A DNA stretch of 64,000 nucleotides, taken from the NCBI RefSeq assembly GCF_024158145.1, contig NZ_JAMYXM010000001.1:620001-684000 (forward strand), read 5' to 3'. The position numbers and the translations under genes were made by a program. Below, piece by piece: positions 18,482-28,776 of the stretch. Below the pieces are notes generated by a model. The model was not told the DNA's origin and did not search any database. It saw only the letters and a list, made by a program, of their open reading frames with translations. Origin of the DNA: Notoacmeibacter sp. MSK16QG-6. Lineage in GTDB: Bacteria; Pseudomonadota; Alphaproteobacteria; Rhizobiales; Rhizobiaceae. Every line of letters begins with the position of its first letter. The stretch's first letter is position 1.

Positions 18482-19771
18482 TCAGGCCATTTTCTGCATG
18501 ACGGCGAAGAAGAAGCCGTCCGTATCGGTCGCGGCGGGCGTCAGCGTGATGCAGTTCAAATCCTCGCTCCAGGGCGAAGGCTTGTCGAAGCCGAAAAGAT
18601 CCTGCCAGACTTCACCAGCAGATAGGAGGTCCCAGCCTTCATGGCGCTCGCCAAAGGCATAGATCTGCTCCTCATTTTCAGCCCGGAACATCGAACAGGT
18701 GATGTAGACGAGATAGCCGCCCGGCCGCACATATGAACTCGCTTCGTCCAGAATTGCAGCCTGTTCGGATTGACGCGCACGCAATTGCGCCTCGGTCAGC
18801 CGCCATTTTGCGTCCGGTTTGCGCCGCCACGTACCGGAGCCGGTGCAAGGGGCATCGATCACGACGCGATCGATCTTCCCCTTTAGAGGCTCCAGTGTCG
18901 AGCGATCGGAGTGCACCTGCACGTTCCGCACTCCGGCCCGTTTGAGACGCTCGACAATAGGGGCGAGACGGCCGCGGTCGGCGTCATAAGCGTGAATCTG
19001 GCCGCGATTTTCCATCGCCGCCGCCAGCGCCAGCGTCTTGCCACCGCCGCCGGCACAGAAATCCAGAACCTGCTCCTTCGGCTGGGCGAAGATCAGATCG
19101 GCGACGATTTGGCTGCCCTCGTCCTGAATCTCGAACCAGCCTTTTTCAAATTCCGGTGTGGCCTGAATGTTCGGGTGGCGACCGAATCCTTTTACGGGCG
19201 GGATACGCAGGCCGTTTCGAGCAATTTCCGTTGGATGCACACCATCCTTTTGCAGGGCGCGAGTAACCTTCGCCACATCGGCCTTCAGCGTATTGACCCT
19301 CAGATCGACCGGCGGGCGTGCGGCCAGACCTGCCGCCTCCGATACCCAATCCTCGCCAAATCCTTCCAGAAAAAAGAACTCGCTCCATTCAGGCGCATTC
19401 GCTCTGATGGTGCCGGGCGCTACGGAAAGATCGCTTTGCCGCCAGCTTTCGGTTTCCTCTTTCGTCAGGGGAGTTGGTGCGAACCGGTCTCCGTCCAATT
19501 GGCTCGCGATCTCATCAAGAGCCAGGCCGAAACCCGATAGCAATGCGCCGTATGCGTCCGCTCGCGCCGTATCGGCGCCAAATCGCCAGCGGCTCGTGGC
19601 GCGGTGCCGCAATCCGTCATAGACAATGTTCCCGATTGCGGCTCGGTCTCCCGCACCGGCAAAACGGTGCGATGCGCCCCAATCGCGCAAAGCCTCCGCC
19701 GCCGGTCGATGCCGGGTCTGCATGTCTTCCAGAATTTCGATTGCTGCCGCCAGCCGTCCGCCGATACGCAT
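18482..19771 (-). CDS. RsmB/NOP family RNA (cytosine-5) methyltransferase
   Basis: SAM-dependent methyltransferase acting on cytosine in rRNA or tRNA. The 429-residue product has a helical N-terminal domain like that of RsmB. The catalytic Rossmann domain has the SAM loop LDFCAGGGGKTLALAA, and both cysteine motifs are present: DAPCTGSGTW (motif IV) and YITCSMFRAENEEQI (motif VI). In rhizobia this gene commonly lies near guaA and guaB, as here. The target base cannot be told from sequence. Confidence 0.88.
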   Translation of the reverse strand: MRIGGRLAAAIEILEDMQTRHRPAAEALRDWGASHRFAGAGDRAAIGNIVYDGLRHRATSRWRFGADTARADAYGALLSGFGLALDEIASQLDGDRFAPTPLTKEETESWRQSDLSVAPGTIRANAPEWSEFFFLEGFGEDWVSEAAGLAARPPVDLRVNTLKADVAKVTRALQKDGVHPTEIARNGLRIPPVKGFGRHPNIQATPEFEKGWFEIQDEGSQIVADLIFAQPKEQVLDFCAGGGGKTLALAAAMENRGQIHAYDADRGRLAPIVERLKRAGVRNVQVHSDRSTLEPLKGKIDRVVIDAPCTGSGTWRRKPDAKWRLTEAQLRARQSEQAAILDEASSYVRPGGYLVYITCSMFRAENEEQIYAFGERHEGWDLLSAGEVWQDLFGFDKPSPWSEDLNCITLTPAATDTDGFFFAVMQKMA

Positions 19772-19859
19772 GGATACCCCGATTTGGTGATCGGCGTGGC
19801 TTATCGCATGGACGCCCGCGTGACGCTATGGCTTCCGATCCGTGTTCTCATCGATCCCA

Positions 19860-20918
19860 CTAGTTAGACAGAAGCCCTGCTTCGCGGTAGTAGCGCTCTG
19901 CGCCCGGATGAAGGGGGATTGCAATGTTGGCGAGCGCCGTGTCAGCGGCAATCAGGCGCCCCTTGGCATGGCCTTCATCCAGAAGTTTTCGGCTGGCCTC
20001 GTTCCATAGCGCTTTCGTAACGCCATAGATCAGGTCGTCCGACTGCTCCGTCGAAGTGAGCCAGAGCGCACCGACAGAGAGAGTTTCGACGTCCGCTTCC
20101 TGGCCTTCATAAGACCCTGCCGGGATCACATGCTCGCTGAAAAACCGGTTTTGGCGGATAACCTCCTGAGCCGGTTCGCCGCCTATCGGCACCAGCCGGA
20201 TCGGAAAGCGCGCGGCCAGTTTTTCGATCCCTTCCGCCGGAAAGCCGCTGACGAAGAAAAAAGCGTCGAGTTCTCCGTTGGCCAGCTTTTCCGCAGCCTT
20301 GTCCGGGGCGAGATACTCTGTGTCCAGATCGCGCTCGTCCAGTTCATAAGCGCTGAGAACAATCCGCGCCTCGACGAGCGTGCCGGACCCTGGCTCGTCC
20401 AGCGAAACGCGCTTGCCGGCAAGGTCGGTGACACTTTTGATTTCCGCATTGCGAGCCGTCACCAGATGCAGGCTTTCAGGGTAGAGATTGGCGATGGCGC
20501 GCAGATTTTCGATAGGTTTCTTGCCAAGGAAAACGCCGGTCCCCGTTTGCGCCCAATAGGCAACGTCCGACTGACTGAACCCGCTTTCGACGAGACCGAA
20601 GCCGATAGCGTTTACATTGGCAACCGATCCGTTGGATGTCAGAGCCGTCGCAACGAGGCCAGGAACGCCGCAAGCCCCGCCCTGATCGCATGCGCGGGAG
20701 CCCGGAGGGTTTGAGATAGCCGTCGACAGAAGGCCGCCTATCGGAAAATAGGTTCCGACACGACCAGCGGTAGCGATCCGAAAAAACTGCATATCGTCTT
20801 GTGCGACGACGGGGCGGGGTTGAATGCCCACCACATGGAGAGCAACCACGGCGACAAACAGGATTATTCTGTGAAACCTGCTTCGCATTCTGTTCGCCCC
20901 CAAACGGAATTTCTCCAT
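19860..20918 (-). CDS. TAXI-family TRAP transporter solute-binding protein
   Basis: Periplasmic binding protein of the TAXI type. A signal peptide of about 30 residues ends near PRPVVAQDD; the mature part begins FFRIATAGRVGTYFPIGG and contains the family features SNGSVANVNAI, FGLVESGFSQSDVAYWA, and TDLAGKRVSLDEPGSGT. Total length is 352 residues; a start at 20888 (MRSRFHR) is equally possible and gives a neater signal peptide. TAXI proteins normally work with a fused DctQM-type permease, but none is encoded nearby. The ligand is unknown. Confidence 0.88.
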   Translation of the reverse strand: MEKFRLGANRMRSRFHRIILFVAVVALHVVGIQPRPVVAQDDMQFFRIATAGRVGTYFPIGGLLSTAISNPPGSRACDQGGACGVPGLVATALTSNGSVANVNAIGFGLVESGFSQSDVAYWAQTGTGVFLGKKPIENLRAIANLYPESLHLVTARNAEIKSVTDLAGKRVSLDEPGSGTLVEARIVLSAYELDERDLDTEYLAPDKAAEKLANGELDAFFFVSGFPAEGIEKLAARFPIRLVPIGGEPAQEVIRQNRFFSEHVIPAGSYEGQEADVETLSVGALWLTSTEQSDDLIYGVTKALWNEASRKLLDEGHAKGRLIAADTALANIAIPLHPGAERYYREAGLLSN

Positions 20919-21037
20919 CCACTAAAAAGAATGATAGCGGACGCATGGGCTTTCGCTCAAGACGCCGCTCTCTATTCGCTGCAAAAGAAAAGGGCCGGCG
21001 CATGGCCAGCCCTCTCCGAAGTATTCTGTCGAACCCG

Positions 21038-22585
21038 TTATTCGGCAGCGATAGTCGGCTGCTGCGGGCTCTGGTCAGGCGCCTCGTGCGGCGTGTCCCC
21101 TGTAATCGGCAGGCCGTTCGGGTCGTAGCCCGCATCGCGGCTGGCCGCTTCCCATTCCTTGCGGACACCGGCCTCATAGTCCGGGTGCACCTGCTTGAGA
21201 TGACCGAACCAACGCTCGACGATCACGGTCGGCACGCCGACCATGGCGCCGCCCATGTTCTTATGCAGACGGTCACGCTCCTCATCGTTCAGGACTTCAG
21301 CGTAAAGCGCGCGCGGCTGTTTGTAATCATCGTATTTGCGATGATCGTAGCGGGCAGCGTCACCGGAAATACGAAGCGGCGGCTCCTGCGCCTCCGGCAC
21401 TTCGACCGGACCGTTGAAGCTGTTCGGCTCGTAATATGCATTGGGATTGCCGGTCGCGATGCCGCCATAGACGTTCATCTCGCCATCCTTGTGATAGTGA
21501 TGGACGGGACATTTCGGCCGGTTGATCGGGATCTGCTCGTAATGGGTGCCAAGGCGATGACGGTGCGCATCGGCGTAGGAGAAGATGCGCGCCTGAAGCA
21601 TCTTGTCCGGCGACCACGAAATGCCCGGAACGATATTGCTCGGCGAGAACGCGGCGTTCTCGATTTCGGCAAAATAGTTTTCCGGGTTCCGGTTCAGTTC
21701 GAAATAGCCGACATCGATCGGCGGATACTCGTCGTGCGGCCAGACTTTGGTCAGGTCGAACGGATTGTACTCCGTTTTCTCCGCGTCCATCTCCGGCATG
21801 ATCTGGACCTGGAATTTCCAACGCGGATATTTGCCGTCCTCGATCGCGTTGAAGAGGCGCTCCTGATAACCTTCGCGGGTCTTGCCAACGACCTTTTCGG
21901 CTTCTCCGTTTGTGTAGAAGTCGTGGCCCTGTTCAGTCTTGAAGTGAAACTTGACCCAGAAGCGCTCACCCTTCTCATTCCAGAAAGAGAAGGTGTGGCT
22001 ACCGTATCCGTTCATATGCATCGGGCTCTGCGGCAGACCACGATCGCTCATCAGGATCGAGACCTGATGAATGGCTTCCGGCGACAGGCTCCAGAAATCC
22101 CACATAGCCGTCGGCGAACGCATATTCGTCTTCGGATGGCGCTTCTGCGTGTGGATGAAATCGGGGAACTTGTACGGATCGCGCACAAAGAAGACCGGCG
22201 TGTTGTTGCCGACGAGATCCCAGTTGCCTTCACCGGTGTAGAACTTCAGCGCAAAACCGCGAACGTCTCGCTCGTGGTCGGCAGCTCCCGCTTCGCCCGC
22301 AACAGTCGAGAAGCGCGCAATCATCGGGGTTTCGGTACCCTTCTGCAGGCATTTCGCCAGCGTATACTGGCTGATATCCTCGGTAATGACGAGCTTGCCG
22401 TGCGCGCCCCATCCCTTGGCATGGACGGTGCGCTCGGGAATACGCTCGCGGTTCTGATGGGCAAGCTTTTCGATGAGCTGGTAGTCCTGGAGAAGGACCG
22501 GACCACGCTCACCGGCCGACAGGCTGTCCTGATTGTTCGGCCAGGGCGCACCGGCGGTCGTTGTGAGTTTTGGCTTATCGTTCAT
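21038..22585 (-). CDS. katA: Catalase (monofunctional, heme)
   Basis: Breaks down hydrogen peroxide. The 515-residue product has the distal histidine at His55 in [12 protein letters not shown], the catalytic Asn at about 128 in [12 protein letters not shown], and the proximal heme ligand at about Tyr337 in [19 protein letters not shown]/heme-region segments such as [15 protein letters not shown] are also conserved. The ATG at 22585 follows GAGGGAG; an upstream GTG at 22594 is less likely. It is divergent from oxyR with a 206-bp shared promoter region, the classic arrangement for OxyR control. Confidence 0.96.
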   Translation of the reverse strand: MNDKPKLTTTAGAPWPNNQDSLSAGERGPVLLQDYQLIEKLAHQNRERIPERTVHAKGWGAHGKLVITEDISQYTLAKCLQKGTETPMIARFSTVAGEAGAADHERDVRGFALKFYTGEGNWDLVGNNTPVFFVRDPYKFPDFIHTQKRHPKTNMRSPTAMWDFWSLSPEAIHQVSILMSDRGLPQSPMHMNGYGSHTFSFWNEKGERFWVKFHFKTEQGHDFYTNGEAEKVVGKTREGYQERLFNAIEDGKYPRWKFQVQIMPEMDAEKTEYNPFDLTKVWPHDEYPPIDVGYFELNRNPENYFAEIENAAFSPSNIVPGISWSPDKMLQARIFSYADAHRHRLGTHYEQIPINRPKCPVHHYHKDGEMNVYGGIATGNPNAYYEPNSFNGPVEVPEAQEPPLRISGDAARYDHRKYDDYKQPRALYAEVLNDEERDRLHKNMGGAMVGVPTVIVERWFGHLKQVHPDYEAGVRKEWEAASRDAGYDPNGLPITGDTPHEAPDQSPQQPTIAAE

Positions 22586-22753
22586 GAACCTCACTCCCTC
22601 GTTTTGATAGGATCGAAAATGGCCGCGACCTGCCCCAGGGCGGAGCAGATCGCGAATGATTGGGCTTTGGCCTTCGAAGATGGCGACGATTTCGTCCCCA
22701 GCAAGACCCTAGAAGCATTCTAAAAAACTATATCGCCTCCGTGACGATTATTG

Positions 22754-22793
22754 GAAATTGCAATTTCTGCTGACAACGATAACTTGTTCTTAT
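22754..22793. promoter_or_regulatory. Candidate OxyR operator between katA and oxyR
   Basis: The intergenic region holds a perfect 14-bp palindrome, GAAATTGCAATTTC (22754-22767), and 11 bp further an ATAA-N7-TTAT element (22779-22793) that resembles half of the OxyR pattern ATAG-N7-CTAT. The latter runs into the oxyR start codon, so binding there would fit autorepression. A complete four-box OxyR site is not seen. Confidence 0.5.
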
Positions 22794-23676
22794 GAACATC
22801 ACGCTCCGACAGTGCAGCTATCTTGTGGCGCTCGCAGGAACAGGTCATTTCGGGCGAGCTGCGGAGCAGGTTCATGTGACGCAGCCGGCCCTTTCATCGC
22901 AAGTCGCGCAGATGGAAGCGAATCTTGGCGGACAGCTTTTCGAGCGGAGGCGCGGGGAAGCCTGTCTCACGCCGCTTGGCCAGACAATCCTGCCGCTGGC
23001 GCAGTCCATGCTGGAGACCGCACAGAAGATCGAGGATATCGCTCAACGAGGCCACACCCCACTGAGCGGACCGCTGAAGCTGGGCGTCATTCCGACCGTC
23101 GCCCCCTATATCCTGCCGGCTCTTTTGCCGCTTCTTGCCGAAGCACATCCCGGTCTCGAACTACGCCTTAAAGAAGCAACCACATCCGCTCTGCGTGACG
23201 ATCTGGAAAGCGGCGCAGTCGATATGGTGATCGCCGCCCTGCCCTTTCCGGACGGACCGTTCCGCAGCAAGGCGGTGCGCAAGGACCGATTTCTGATGGC
23301 GGTCAGCGCGAAGGACGCACAACGGGCCGACCTGCCAAAACGACCGGAAGCGCTGGAGCCGGAACGATTGCTTCTGCTTGCTGAAGGCCATTGTCTGCGG
23401 GATCAGGCGCTTGACGTTTGCGGCGCTCATCAAGGTCACCGCGCCGCCGACCTTGAAGCGACATCCATGGCGACACTCCTGCAGATGGTTGCGTGCGGTC
23501 TCGGCGTCACGCTGCTGCCGGAGATGGCGGTGCCCAGCGAGATCGGCAATTCCGCTTTGCGGATCGTTCCCTTCTCCGATCCCCAGCCGGAACGAACGAT
23601 CGGCCTGATTTGGCGGACCGGCAGCGCGCGGCAGCAAGACGCCGATAGGCTTGCGGAGCATATTGCCGCTCTATGA
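22792..23676 (+). CDS. oxyR: Hydrogen-peroxide-sensing LysR regulator OxyR
   Basis: Redox-sensing activator of peroxide defence. The 294-residue product has an N-terminal winged helix-turn-helix (TLRQCSYLVALAGTGHFGRAA, then VTQPALSSQVAQME) and a LysR effector domain. The redox pair is present: Cys201 and Cys210 in HCLRDQALDVC, with the same sequence context and spacing as Cys199/Cys208 of E. coli OxyR. It is transcribed away from katA. No ribosome site is evident before the ATG, and the last bases before it belong to an inverted repeat that may be its own operator. Confidence 0.94.
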   Translation: MNITLRQCSYLVALAGTGHFGRAAEQVHVTQPALSSQVAQMEANLGGQLFERRRGEACLTPLGQTILPLAQSMLETAQKIEDIAQRGHTPLSGPLKLGVIPTVAPYILPALLPLLAEAHPGLELRLKEATTSALRDDLESGAVDMVIAALPFPDGPFRSKAVRKDRFLMAVSAKDAQRADLPKRPEALEPERLLLLAEGHCLRDQALDVCGAHQGHRAADLEATSMATLLQMVACGLGVTLLPEMAVPSEIGNSALRIVPFSDPQPERTIGLIWRTGSARQQDADRLAEHIAAL

Positions 23677-23795
23677 ATCCGCGTTGCGCGGGAAAACTCC
23701 TGGCGATTGCAACTTACGAGACGGGCCAGCCGTTCGGAAAGCAAGACCATTCTGAGCGGTCGTCGCCGCTCGCCATCCAAGACGAGGACCACGAC

Positions 23796-24950
23796 ATGAA
23801 GACCCAAAGCTTTCTGACAACCCTCGCCATCACCACTCTCGTTACCTTGCCGGCGGCTGCCCAGGGCGAGAGCTTCTCGATCACCGGCACGGACGGAACG
23901 GCTTTGTCCGCGCAGGCGGTTGCGGATTTCGAAGAACCTTGGGCAATGACGTTTCTGCCGGACGGCACCGCATTGGTGACGACCAAGCCGGGCACACTTT
24001 TCCATGTCACCCAAGGTGGGGAAAAGTCCGAAGTGGAGGGTATGTGGGAGGTCGCCTACGGCGGACAAGGCGGTCTTGGCGACGTCGTCCTCCACCCCGA
24101 TTTCGAGCAGAACAGTCTGGTCTACATTTCGTATGTCGAAAGTCTCGACAAGGGCGCGACCAAAGGTGCGGCAGTTTCTCGCGCGAAACTCGATCTTTCA
24201 GGCGATAAACCGAAACTGACCGACATCGAAAAGATCTGGACTCAAGAACCGCATGTGCCGGGCAGCGGCCATTTTTCGCACCGCATTGCCTTCGGTCCGG
24301 CCGGAAGCGAGCAGGAGGGCTATCTCTTCATCACCTCCGGCGAGCGGCAGAAGCAGACTCCCGCGCAGGATAAAGACGTCAATCTCGGCAAGATCCTGCG
24401 CCTGAACGACGATGGGTCGGTGCCGAGCGACAATCCCTTCGCCGAAGAGGGCGAGGAAGATGTGACCGACCAGTTCTGGACCATGGGCCACCGCAATATG
24501 CTCGGCATCGCGTTCGATAGCGAAGCCCGGCTTTGGGCGCATGAGATGGGACCGCGTGGCGGGGACGAATTGAACCTGATCGAGGCCGGTAACAATTACG
24601 GTTGGCCCGAACGATCCTATGGCGACAATTATTCCGGTGTACCGATTACGGACCACTCGGCGGATGACGGTTTCACCAAACCGAAGGCCTACTGGAACCC
24701 CGTCATCTCTCCGGCCGGTCTCGTCATCTATTCCGGCGACGCCTTTGCGGATTGGCAGGGCGATGCGATAATCGGGGGCCTTTCCTCCAAAGCCGTCATC
24801 CGCGTCGATATCGAAGGCGATACCGCCAAGGAAGCCGAGCGGTTCGAATGGGGTAAGCGCATCCGCGAAGTGGAGCAAGGTCCGGACGGCGCAATTTGGG
24901 TTCTCGAGGATCAGGCCGGCGGTCGGCTAATCAAGCTGACGCCCGCGTGA
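23796..24950 (+). CDS. PQQ-dependent aldose sugar dehydrogenase (soluble, periplasmic)
   Basis: Six-bladed beta-propeller oxidoreductase of the YliI/Asd type, expected to oxidise sugars in the periplasm with PQQ. The 384-residue product starts with a signal peptide (MKTQSFLTTLAITTLVTLP, cleavage near AAAQ). Family features are EEPWAMTFLPDGTALVTTKPG, GGQGGLGDVVLHPDF, GSGHFSHRIAFGP, WTMGHRNMLGIAFD, HEMGPRGGDELNL and NNYGWPERSYGDNYSG. The start at 23796 follows GAGG; upstream in-frame ATGs lack a signal sequence. It lies 119 bp after oxyR on the same strand. PQQ synthesis genes are not in the window. Confidence 0.9.
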   Translation: MKTQSFLTTLAITTLVTLPAAAQGESFSITGTDGTALSAQAVADFEEPWAMTFLPDGTALVTTKPGTLFHVTQGGEKSEVEGMWEVAYGGQGGLGDVVLHPDFEQNSLVYISYVESLDKGATKGAAVSRAKLDLSGDKPKLTDIEKIWTQEPHVPGSGHFSHRIAFGPAGSEQEGYLFITSGERQKQTPAQDKDVNLGKILRLNDDGSVPSDNPFAEEGEEDVTDQFWTMGHRNMLGIAFDSEARLWAHEMGPRGGDELNLIEAGNNYGWPERSYGDNYSGVPITDHSADDGFTKPKAYWNPVISPAGLVIYSGDAFADWQGDAIIGGLSSKAVIRVDIEGDTAKEAERFEWGKRIREVEQGPDGAIWVLEDQAGGRLIKLTPA

Positions 24951-24989
24951 TTGGTCCAATTCAATATCTTTAGGGTTGGATGCCTTGAG

Positions 24990-25433
24990 TCAGTAAGTTT
25001 CCAACCCCATCAGCCGTAGCGCCAGAAGTAGCCACAACAGGCCGGTTGCGATGAAGCTGCCAATAAAGGCGCGTCGTCGCATAACCACCCGGTTGACCGT
25101 GAGGTGAACGGCGGCATGGGCCACGCGCGCAAGCACAAACAGGCAGGCTACCGTCACGGCGAGCAGCCCCGCCGCGCCGGTCACGTAAAGCCCAAGACAT
25201 ACGATGTGAAACAGAACCGGCAATTCGAACTGATTGGCAATATTGGCCCGCGTGATGAAGGCCTCTTCCGGCTCGTCCCCATAGCGGTTCATCTTGTAGT
25301 TCTTGACATCGACACGGCCGTCCTGAACCGCTCGAATGCGCCGAGCGCTCATCAAGAAATAGACGACATAGACGATGATGACATGCGCGATCATCGGCCA
25401 GAAGATCGCCATGCCTGTAGGATTTTCAATCAT
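24990..25433 (-). CDS. MAPEG family membrane protein
   Basis: A 147-residue integral membrane protein with four hydrophobic segments. The MAPEG pattern is visible in RANIANQFELPVLFHIVCL and in the third-fourth helix region ARVAHAAVHLTVNRVVMRRR. The family includes glutathione-dependent membrane enzymes, but bacterial members of this type have no proven reaction. It lies 70 bp downstream of guaB on the same strand, as in many rhizobial genomes. Confidence 0.85.
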   Translation of the reverse strand: MIENPTGMAIFWPMIAHVIIVYVVYFLMSARRIRAVQDGRVDVKNYKMNRYGDEPEEAFITRANIANQFELPVLFHIVCLGLYVTGAAGLLAVTVACLFVLARVAHAAVHLTVNRVVMRRRAFIGSFIATGLLWLLLALRLMGLETY

Positions 25434-25503
25434 TTCCCGCCCCTCACTTTCGATCCGAAAATCGGATTGTCAGCGGCAAGTTTAACGCGTCGTTTGCTTG
25501 TCG

Positions 25504-27009
25504 TCAGCCAGCGGTGGAAGGATAATTCGGGCTTTCGCGGGTGATGGTCACATCATGAGCGTGGCTTTCACGCAGACCGGAGCCGGTAATCCGCACGAAT
25601 TGCGCATTCTGACGGAAAGACGAAAGGTTTTCGGCACCGACATAGCCCATGGCGGCACGCAAACCGCCCGCCAGTTGATGAAGAACAGCGCCGACCGGCC
25701 CTTTGTAGGCAACCTGCCCCTCAATGCCTTCCGGCACGAGCTTCAACGTGTCCCGGACTTCGGCTTGGAAATAACGGTCCGCCGAGCCCCGTGCCATGGC
25801 GCCAACGGATCCCATGCCGCGATAGGCTTTGAAGGACCGCCCCTGATAGAGATAAACTTCGCCCGGACTTTCTTCCGTACCGGCGAGAAGCGAGCCGACC
25901 ATGGCGGCCGTCGCGCCTGCCGCCAGCGCCTTGGCCAGATCGCCGGAAAATTTGATGCCGCCATCGGCGATGACACTGATGCCTTGACCATCCGCCTTTT
26001 CCACCGCGCCCATAATGGCGGCGAGCTGCGGCACGCCAACGCCCGCCACGATCCGTGTGGTGCAGATGGAACCCGGCCCGATTCCCACTTTGACGCAGTC
26101 GGCGCCAGCATCGATCAGCGCCTGCGTCCCGTCCGGGGTCGCGACATTGCCGGCGCAAATGCGGACCGCATTGGATATTTTTTTCACCTGGGAGACCATG
26201 TCGAGAACGCGCTGGCTGTGACCGTGCGCGGTGTCGATGACCAGGAGATCGACGCCTGCATCGATAAGCCGCTCAGCCCGCTCGAACCCGTCTTCGCCGA
26301 CGCTGGTTGCCGCCGCGACGCGGAGCCGGCCCTTGCTGTCTTTTGCCGCGTTCGGATTAAGCTGGCTCTTCTCCATATCCTTGACGGTGATAAGCCCCAC
26401 GCAGCGCTGGTCCTGATCGACGACCAGCAGTTTTTCGATCCGGTACTGGTGCAGCAGGCGTCGCGCCTCTTCCTGCTCCACACCATCGTGCACGGTGACG
26501 AGGTTCTCCTTCGTCATCAATTCACGCACGGGCTGATCGGGATTGTCGGCAAATCGGACGTCGCGATTGGTCAAAATGCCCGCAAGTCTGCCGGTTGTCT
26601 GGCCTCCGGTCCCGCCATTCTCTACGACCGGAATGCCGGAAATACGATGTTCCTGCATAAGCGAAAGCGCATCGGAAAGCTTTGCATCGGGGCCGATGGT
26701 CACCGGATTGACCACCATGCCGCTCTCGAACTTCTTGACCTGTCGAACTTCCTCGGCCTGCAGCGCCGGCTCGAAATTGCGGTGGATCACGCCAATACCG
26801 CCCGACTGCGCCATAGCGATGGCCAGACGACTTTCCGTGACTGTGTCCATGGCGGCCGACAAAAGGGGAATGTTCAGCTCGATATCGCGCGCAATGGTCG
26901 TCTTAACGTCGACCTGTCCGGGCAGTACCTCCGAATGTCCCGGAATGAGGAGAACGTCGTCGAAGGTGAGTGCGTGCCCACCTGTCGCCGTGTCGATAAT
27001 GCGTGCCAT
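25504..27009 (-). CDS. guaB: IMP dehydrogenase
   Basis: Oxidises IMP to XMP, the committed step of guanine nucleotide synthesis. The 501-residue product has the N-terminal [16 protein letters not shown], two CBS domains inserted at about residues 100-220, and the catalytic loop GSICTTR with Cys316. The flap and phosphate-binding segments [11 protein letters not shown] and [10 protein letters not shown] are present. I chose the ATG at 27009 ([11 protein letters not shown]), where homology begins, over an ATG 12 codons upstream. Confidence 0.96.
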   Translation of the reverse strand: MARIIDTATGGHALTFDDVLLIPGHSEVLPGQVDVKTTIARDIELNIPLLSAAMDTVTESRLAIAMAQSGGIGVIHRNFEPALQAEEVRQVKKFESGMVVNPVTIGPDAKLSDALSLMQEHRISGIPVVENGGTGGQTTGRLAGILTNRDVRFADNPDQPVRELMTKENLVTVHDGVEQEEARRLLHQYRIEKLLVVDQDQRCVGLITVKDMEKSQLNPNAAKDSKGRLRVAAATSVGEDGFERAERLIDAGVDLLVIDTAHGHSQRVLDMVSQVKKISNAVRICAGNVATPDGTQALIDAGADCVKVGIGPGSICTTRIVAGVGVPQLAAIMGAVEKADGQGISVIADGGIKFSGDLAKALAAGATAAMVGSLLAGTEESPGEVYLYQGRSFKAYRGMGSVGAMARGSADRYFQAEVRDTLKLVPEGIEGQVAYKGPVGAVLHQLAGGLRAAMGYVGAENLSSFRQNAQFVRITGSGLRESHAHDVTITRESPNYPSTAG

Positions 27010-27297
27010 GGAGGTGCCAGTCCTATCTTTCGGCGGAAATTGCATCCCGCGATCTTTGGATTGGCAGTGGCTGCTACCATCATTGCGTGACGGAAGGAAG
27101 ACTTGGGGGCAGCCTATTCACCGATGATCGGCCAAAGAAATGTCAGACGACAGATATCGGCTTCGTCTGTGATTGCGCCGTACTAGCCCGGCCATTGGAA
27201 AAGTCGGGACTGTTGTTTCCAAAACGAAACGCGTCGTCCTCGGCCTCCGGCTGAAAATCCGTATTGACACATAGGCCAGCGGAGCCATTTCCCGCTC

Positions 27298-28776
27298 GTG
27301 AAACGCCCAGCCCTTCCCCTCATTCTCGCCGTCGCGCTCTTTATGGAGCAAATCGACTCCACGGTGATCGCAACGGCCCTGCCAGCCATCGCGGCAGATA
27401 TCGGCACACGTCCCGTTGCTCTGAAACTCGCACTCACGGCCTATCTGGTTTCGCTGGCGATTTTCATACCGATTTCAGGTTGGATGGCCGACCGGATCGG
27501 CTCGCGAAACGTCTTTCGAATCGCCATCGGCGTCTTTGTCCTCGGGTCGCTATGCTGCGCGGTGTCATCGTCTCTAGCGCAATTCGTTGGCGCACGGTTT
27601 CTGCAAGGCATGGGCGGCGCGATGATGACACCAGTGGCGCGGCTCATACTCGTTCGCACGACCCCCAAAGAAAGGTTGGTGGACGCGATGGCGCTGCTAA
27701 CCATCCCGGCCTTGATCGGGCCGTTTCTCGGCCCGCCACTCGGCGGCTTCATAACAACCTATGTGTCCTGGCACTGGATTTTCCTCATCAATCTGCCGAT
27801 CGGGCTGGCAGGCATCGTTCTATCGGGGATTTTCGTGCCGGACATGCGCGATGATGACCGTCAGCCCATCGATCGGATCGGTTTCGCGCTTTCGGCGGTC
27901 GCGGCGGCTGGCGTCATTTTCGGCCTTTCGGTCATCTCTCTACCCGCCCTGCCGCCGGCTTTCGGTGTCGCTGCCGTCCTTCTGGGCCTGATCGCGGGAT
28001 GGCTATATATTCTGCATGCCCGCAAAGCGCCGGCTCCCCTGCTCGATCTGTCGCTTTTTGCGATCCGCTCCTATCGCTCATCCGTCCTCGGCATGAGCCT
28101 GTTCCGCATCGGATCTGGCGCGGTTCCTTTTCTGATGCCCCTGCTGCTGCAACTGGTTTTCGGCTATTCGCCGTTTCAGTCCGGCCTCATTACCTTCATG
28201 GGAGCGGTCGGCGCGTTGATGGTGAAGTTCGTCGCACCCGCGATCCTGCGACGCACCGGATTTCGTCTGGCCCTATCAGTTGCTGCGCTTATGGGCGGTT
28301 ATCTGATCGGCGTGGCCGGCTTTTTCACCGATACCACGCCGGTCACCGTCATCCTGCTGACCCTTTTGATCGGCGGGCTGTTCCGCTCGCTCTTTTTCAC
28401 CGCCGGCAATGCGCTGATTTTCGCCGATATCGATTCGGCGCGGGCTGCACCGGCGACGGCCACCACATCCGTTCTGCAGCAGGTCTCAATCGCGCTGGGC
28501 GTCGCACTCGGGGGCGCAATTCTGGAGCTATCATCGAATGCCGACGGCACCGTCACGCAGACGAGCTTCCTGATCGCTTTCCTGACTATTGGTGGGATTT
28601 CCCTGATCGCCGCCATTCCGTTTCTACTGCTGCCGAAGTCCACCGGCGCGGCGGTTTCCGGCCACCGAAAATATCTCCATGTCGGGCGAGACGATGGCAA
28701 CACGCGGCCCGGCCCCGCGCCGACCACAAGCGGCCGCGATGTGGTGGAAGAGCGTCAGTCCGACTCGTCGCCCTGA
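27298..28776 (+). CDS. MFS drug/proton antiporter, DHA2 (MdtD-like)
   Basis: A 492-residue transporter with about 14 hydrophobic segments. The start [19 protein letters not shown], motif A-like [15 protein letters not shown], and the antiporter motif [12 protein letters not shown] are typical of DHA2 multidrug exporters; the overall pattern resembles E. coli MdtD. The start is a GTG at 27298 with only a weak ribosome site. The hydrophilic C-terminal tail, rich in Arg, Asp and Gly, overlaps the end of the converging rlmE gene by 22 bp. The substrate is unknown. Confidence 0.87.
   Translation: MKRPALPLILAVALFMEQIDSTVIATALPAIAADIGTRPVALKLALTAYLVSLAIFIPISGWMADRIGSRNVFRIAIGVFVLGSLCCAVSSSLAQFVGARFLQGMGGAMMTPVARLILVRTTPKERLVDAMALLTIPALIGPFLGPPLGGFITTYVSWHWIFLINLPIGLAGIVLSGIFVPDMRDDDRQPIDRIGFALSAVAAAGVIFGLSVISLPALPPAFGVAAVLLGLIAGWLYILHARKAPAPLLDLSLFAIRSYRSSVLGMSLFRIGSGAVPFLMPLLLQLVFGYSPFQSGLITFMGAVGALMVKFVAPAILRRTGFRLALSVAALMGGYLIGVAGFFTDTTPVTVILLTLLIGGLFRSLFFTAGNALIFADIDSARAAPATATTSVLQQVSIALGVALGGAILELSSNADGTVTQTSFLIAFLTIGGISLIAAIPFLLLPKSTGAAVSGHRKYLHVGRDDGNTRPGPAPTTSGRDVVEERQSDSSP

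Noticed and set aside
20801..22723. A 640-codon plus-strand open frame across katA
   Set aside because: It is the antisense of the catalase gene; the catalase has all catalytic residues, while this frame shows no domain.
25452..25466. Small hairpin (ATCCGA/TCGGAT) after guaB as a terminator
   Set aside because: The stem is only 6 bp and has no T-tract on the guaB strand.
25498..27090. A 530-codon plus-strand open frame across guaB
   Set aside because: It is antisense to IMP dehydrogenase and has no recognisable family pattern.
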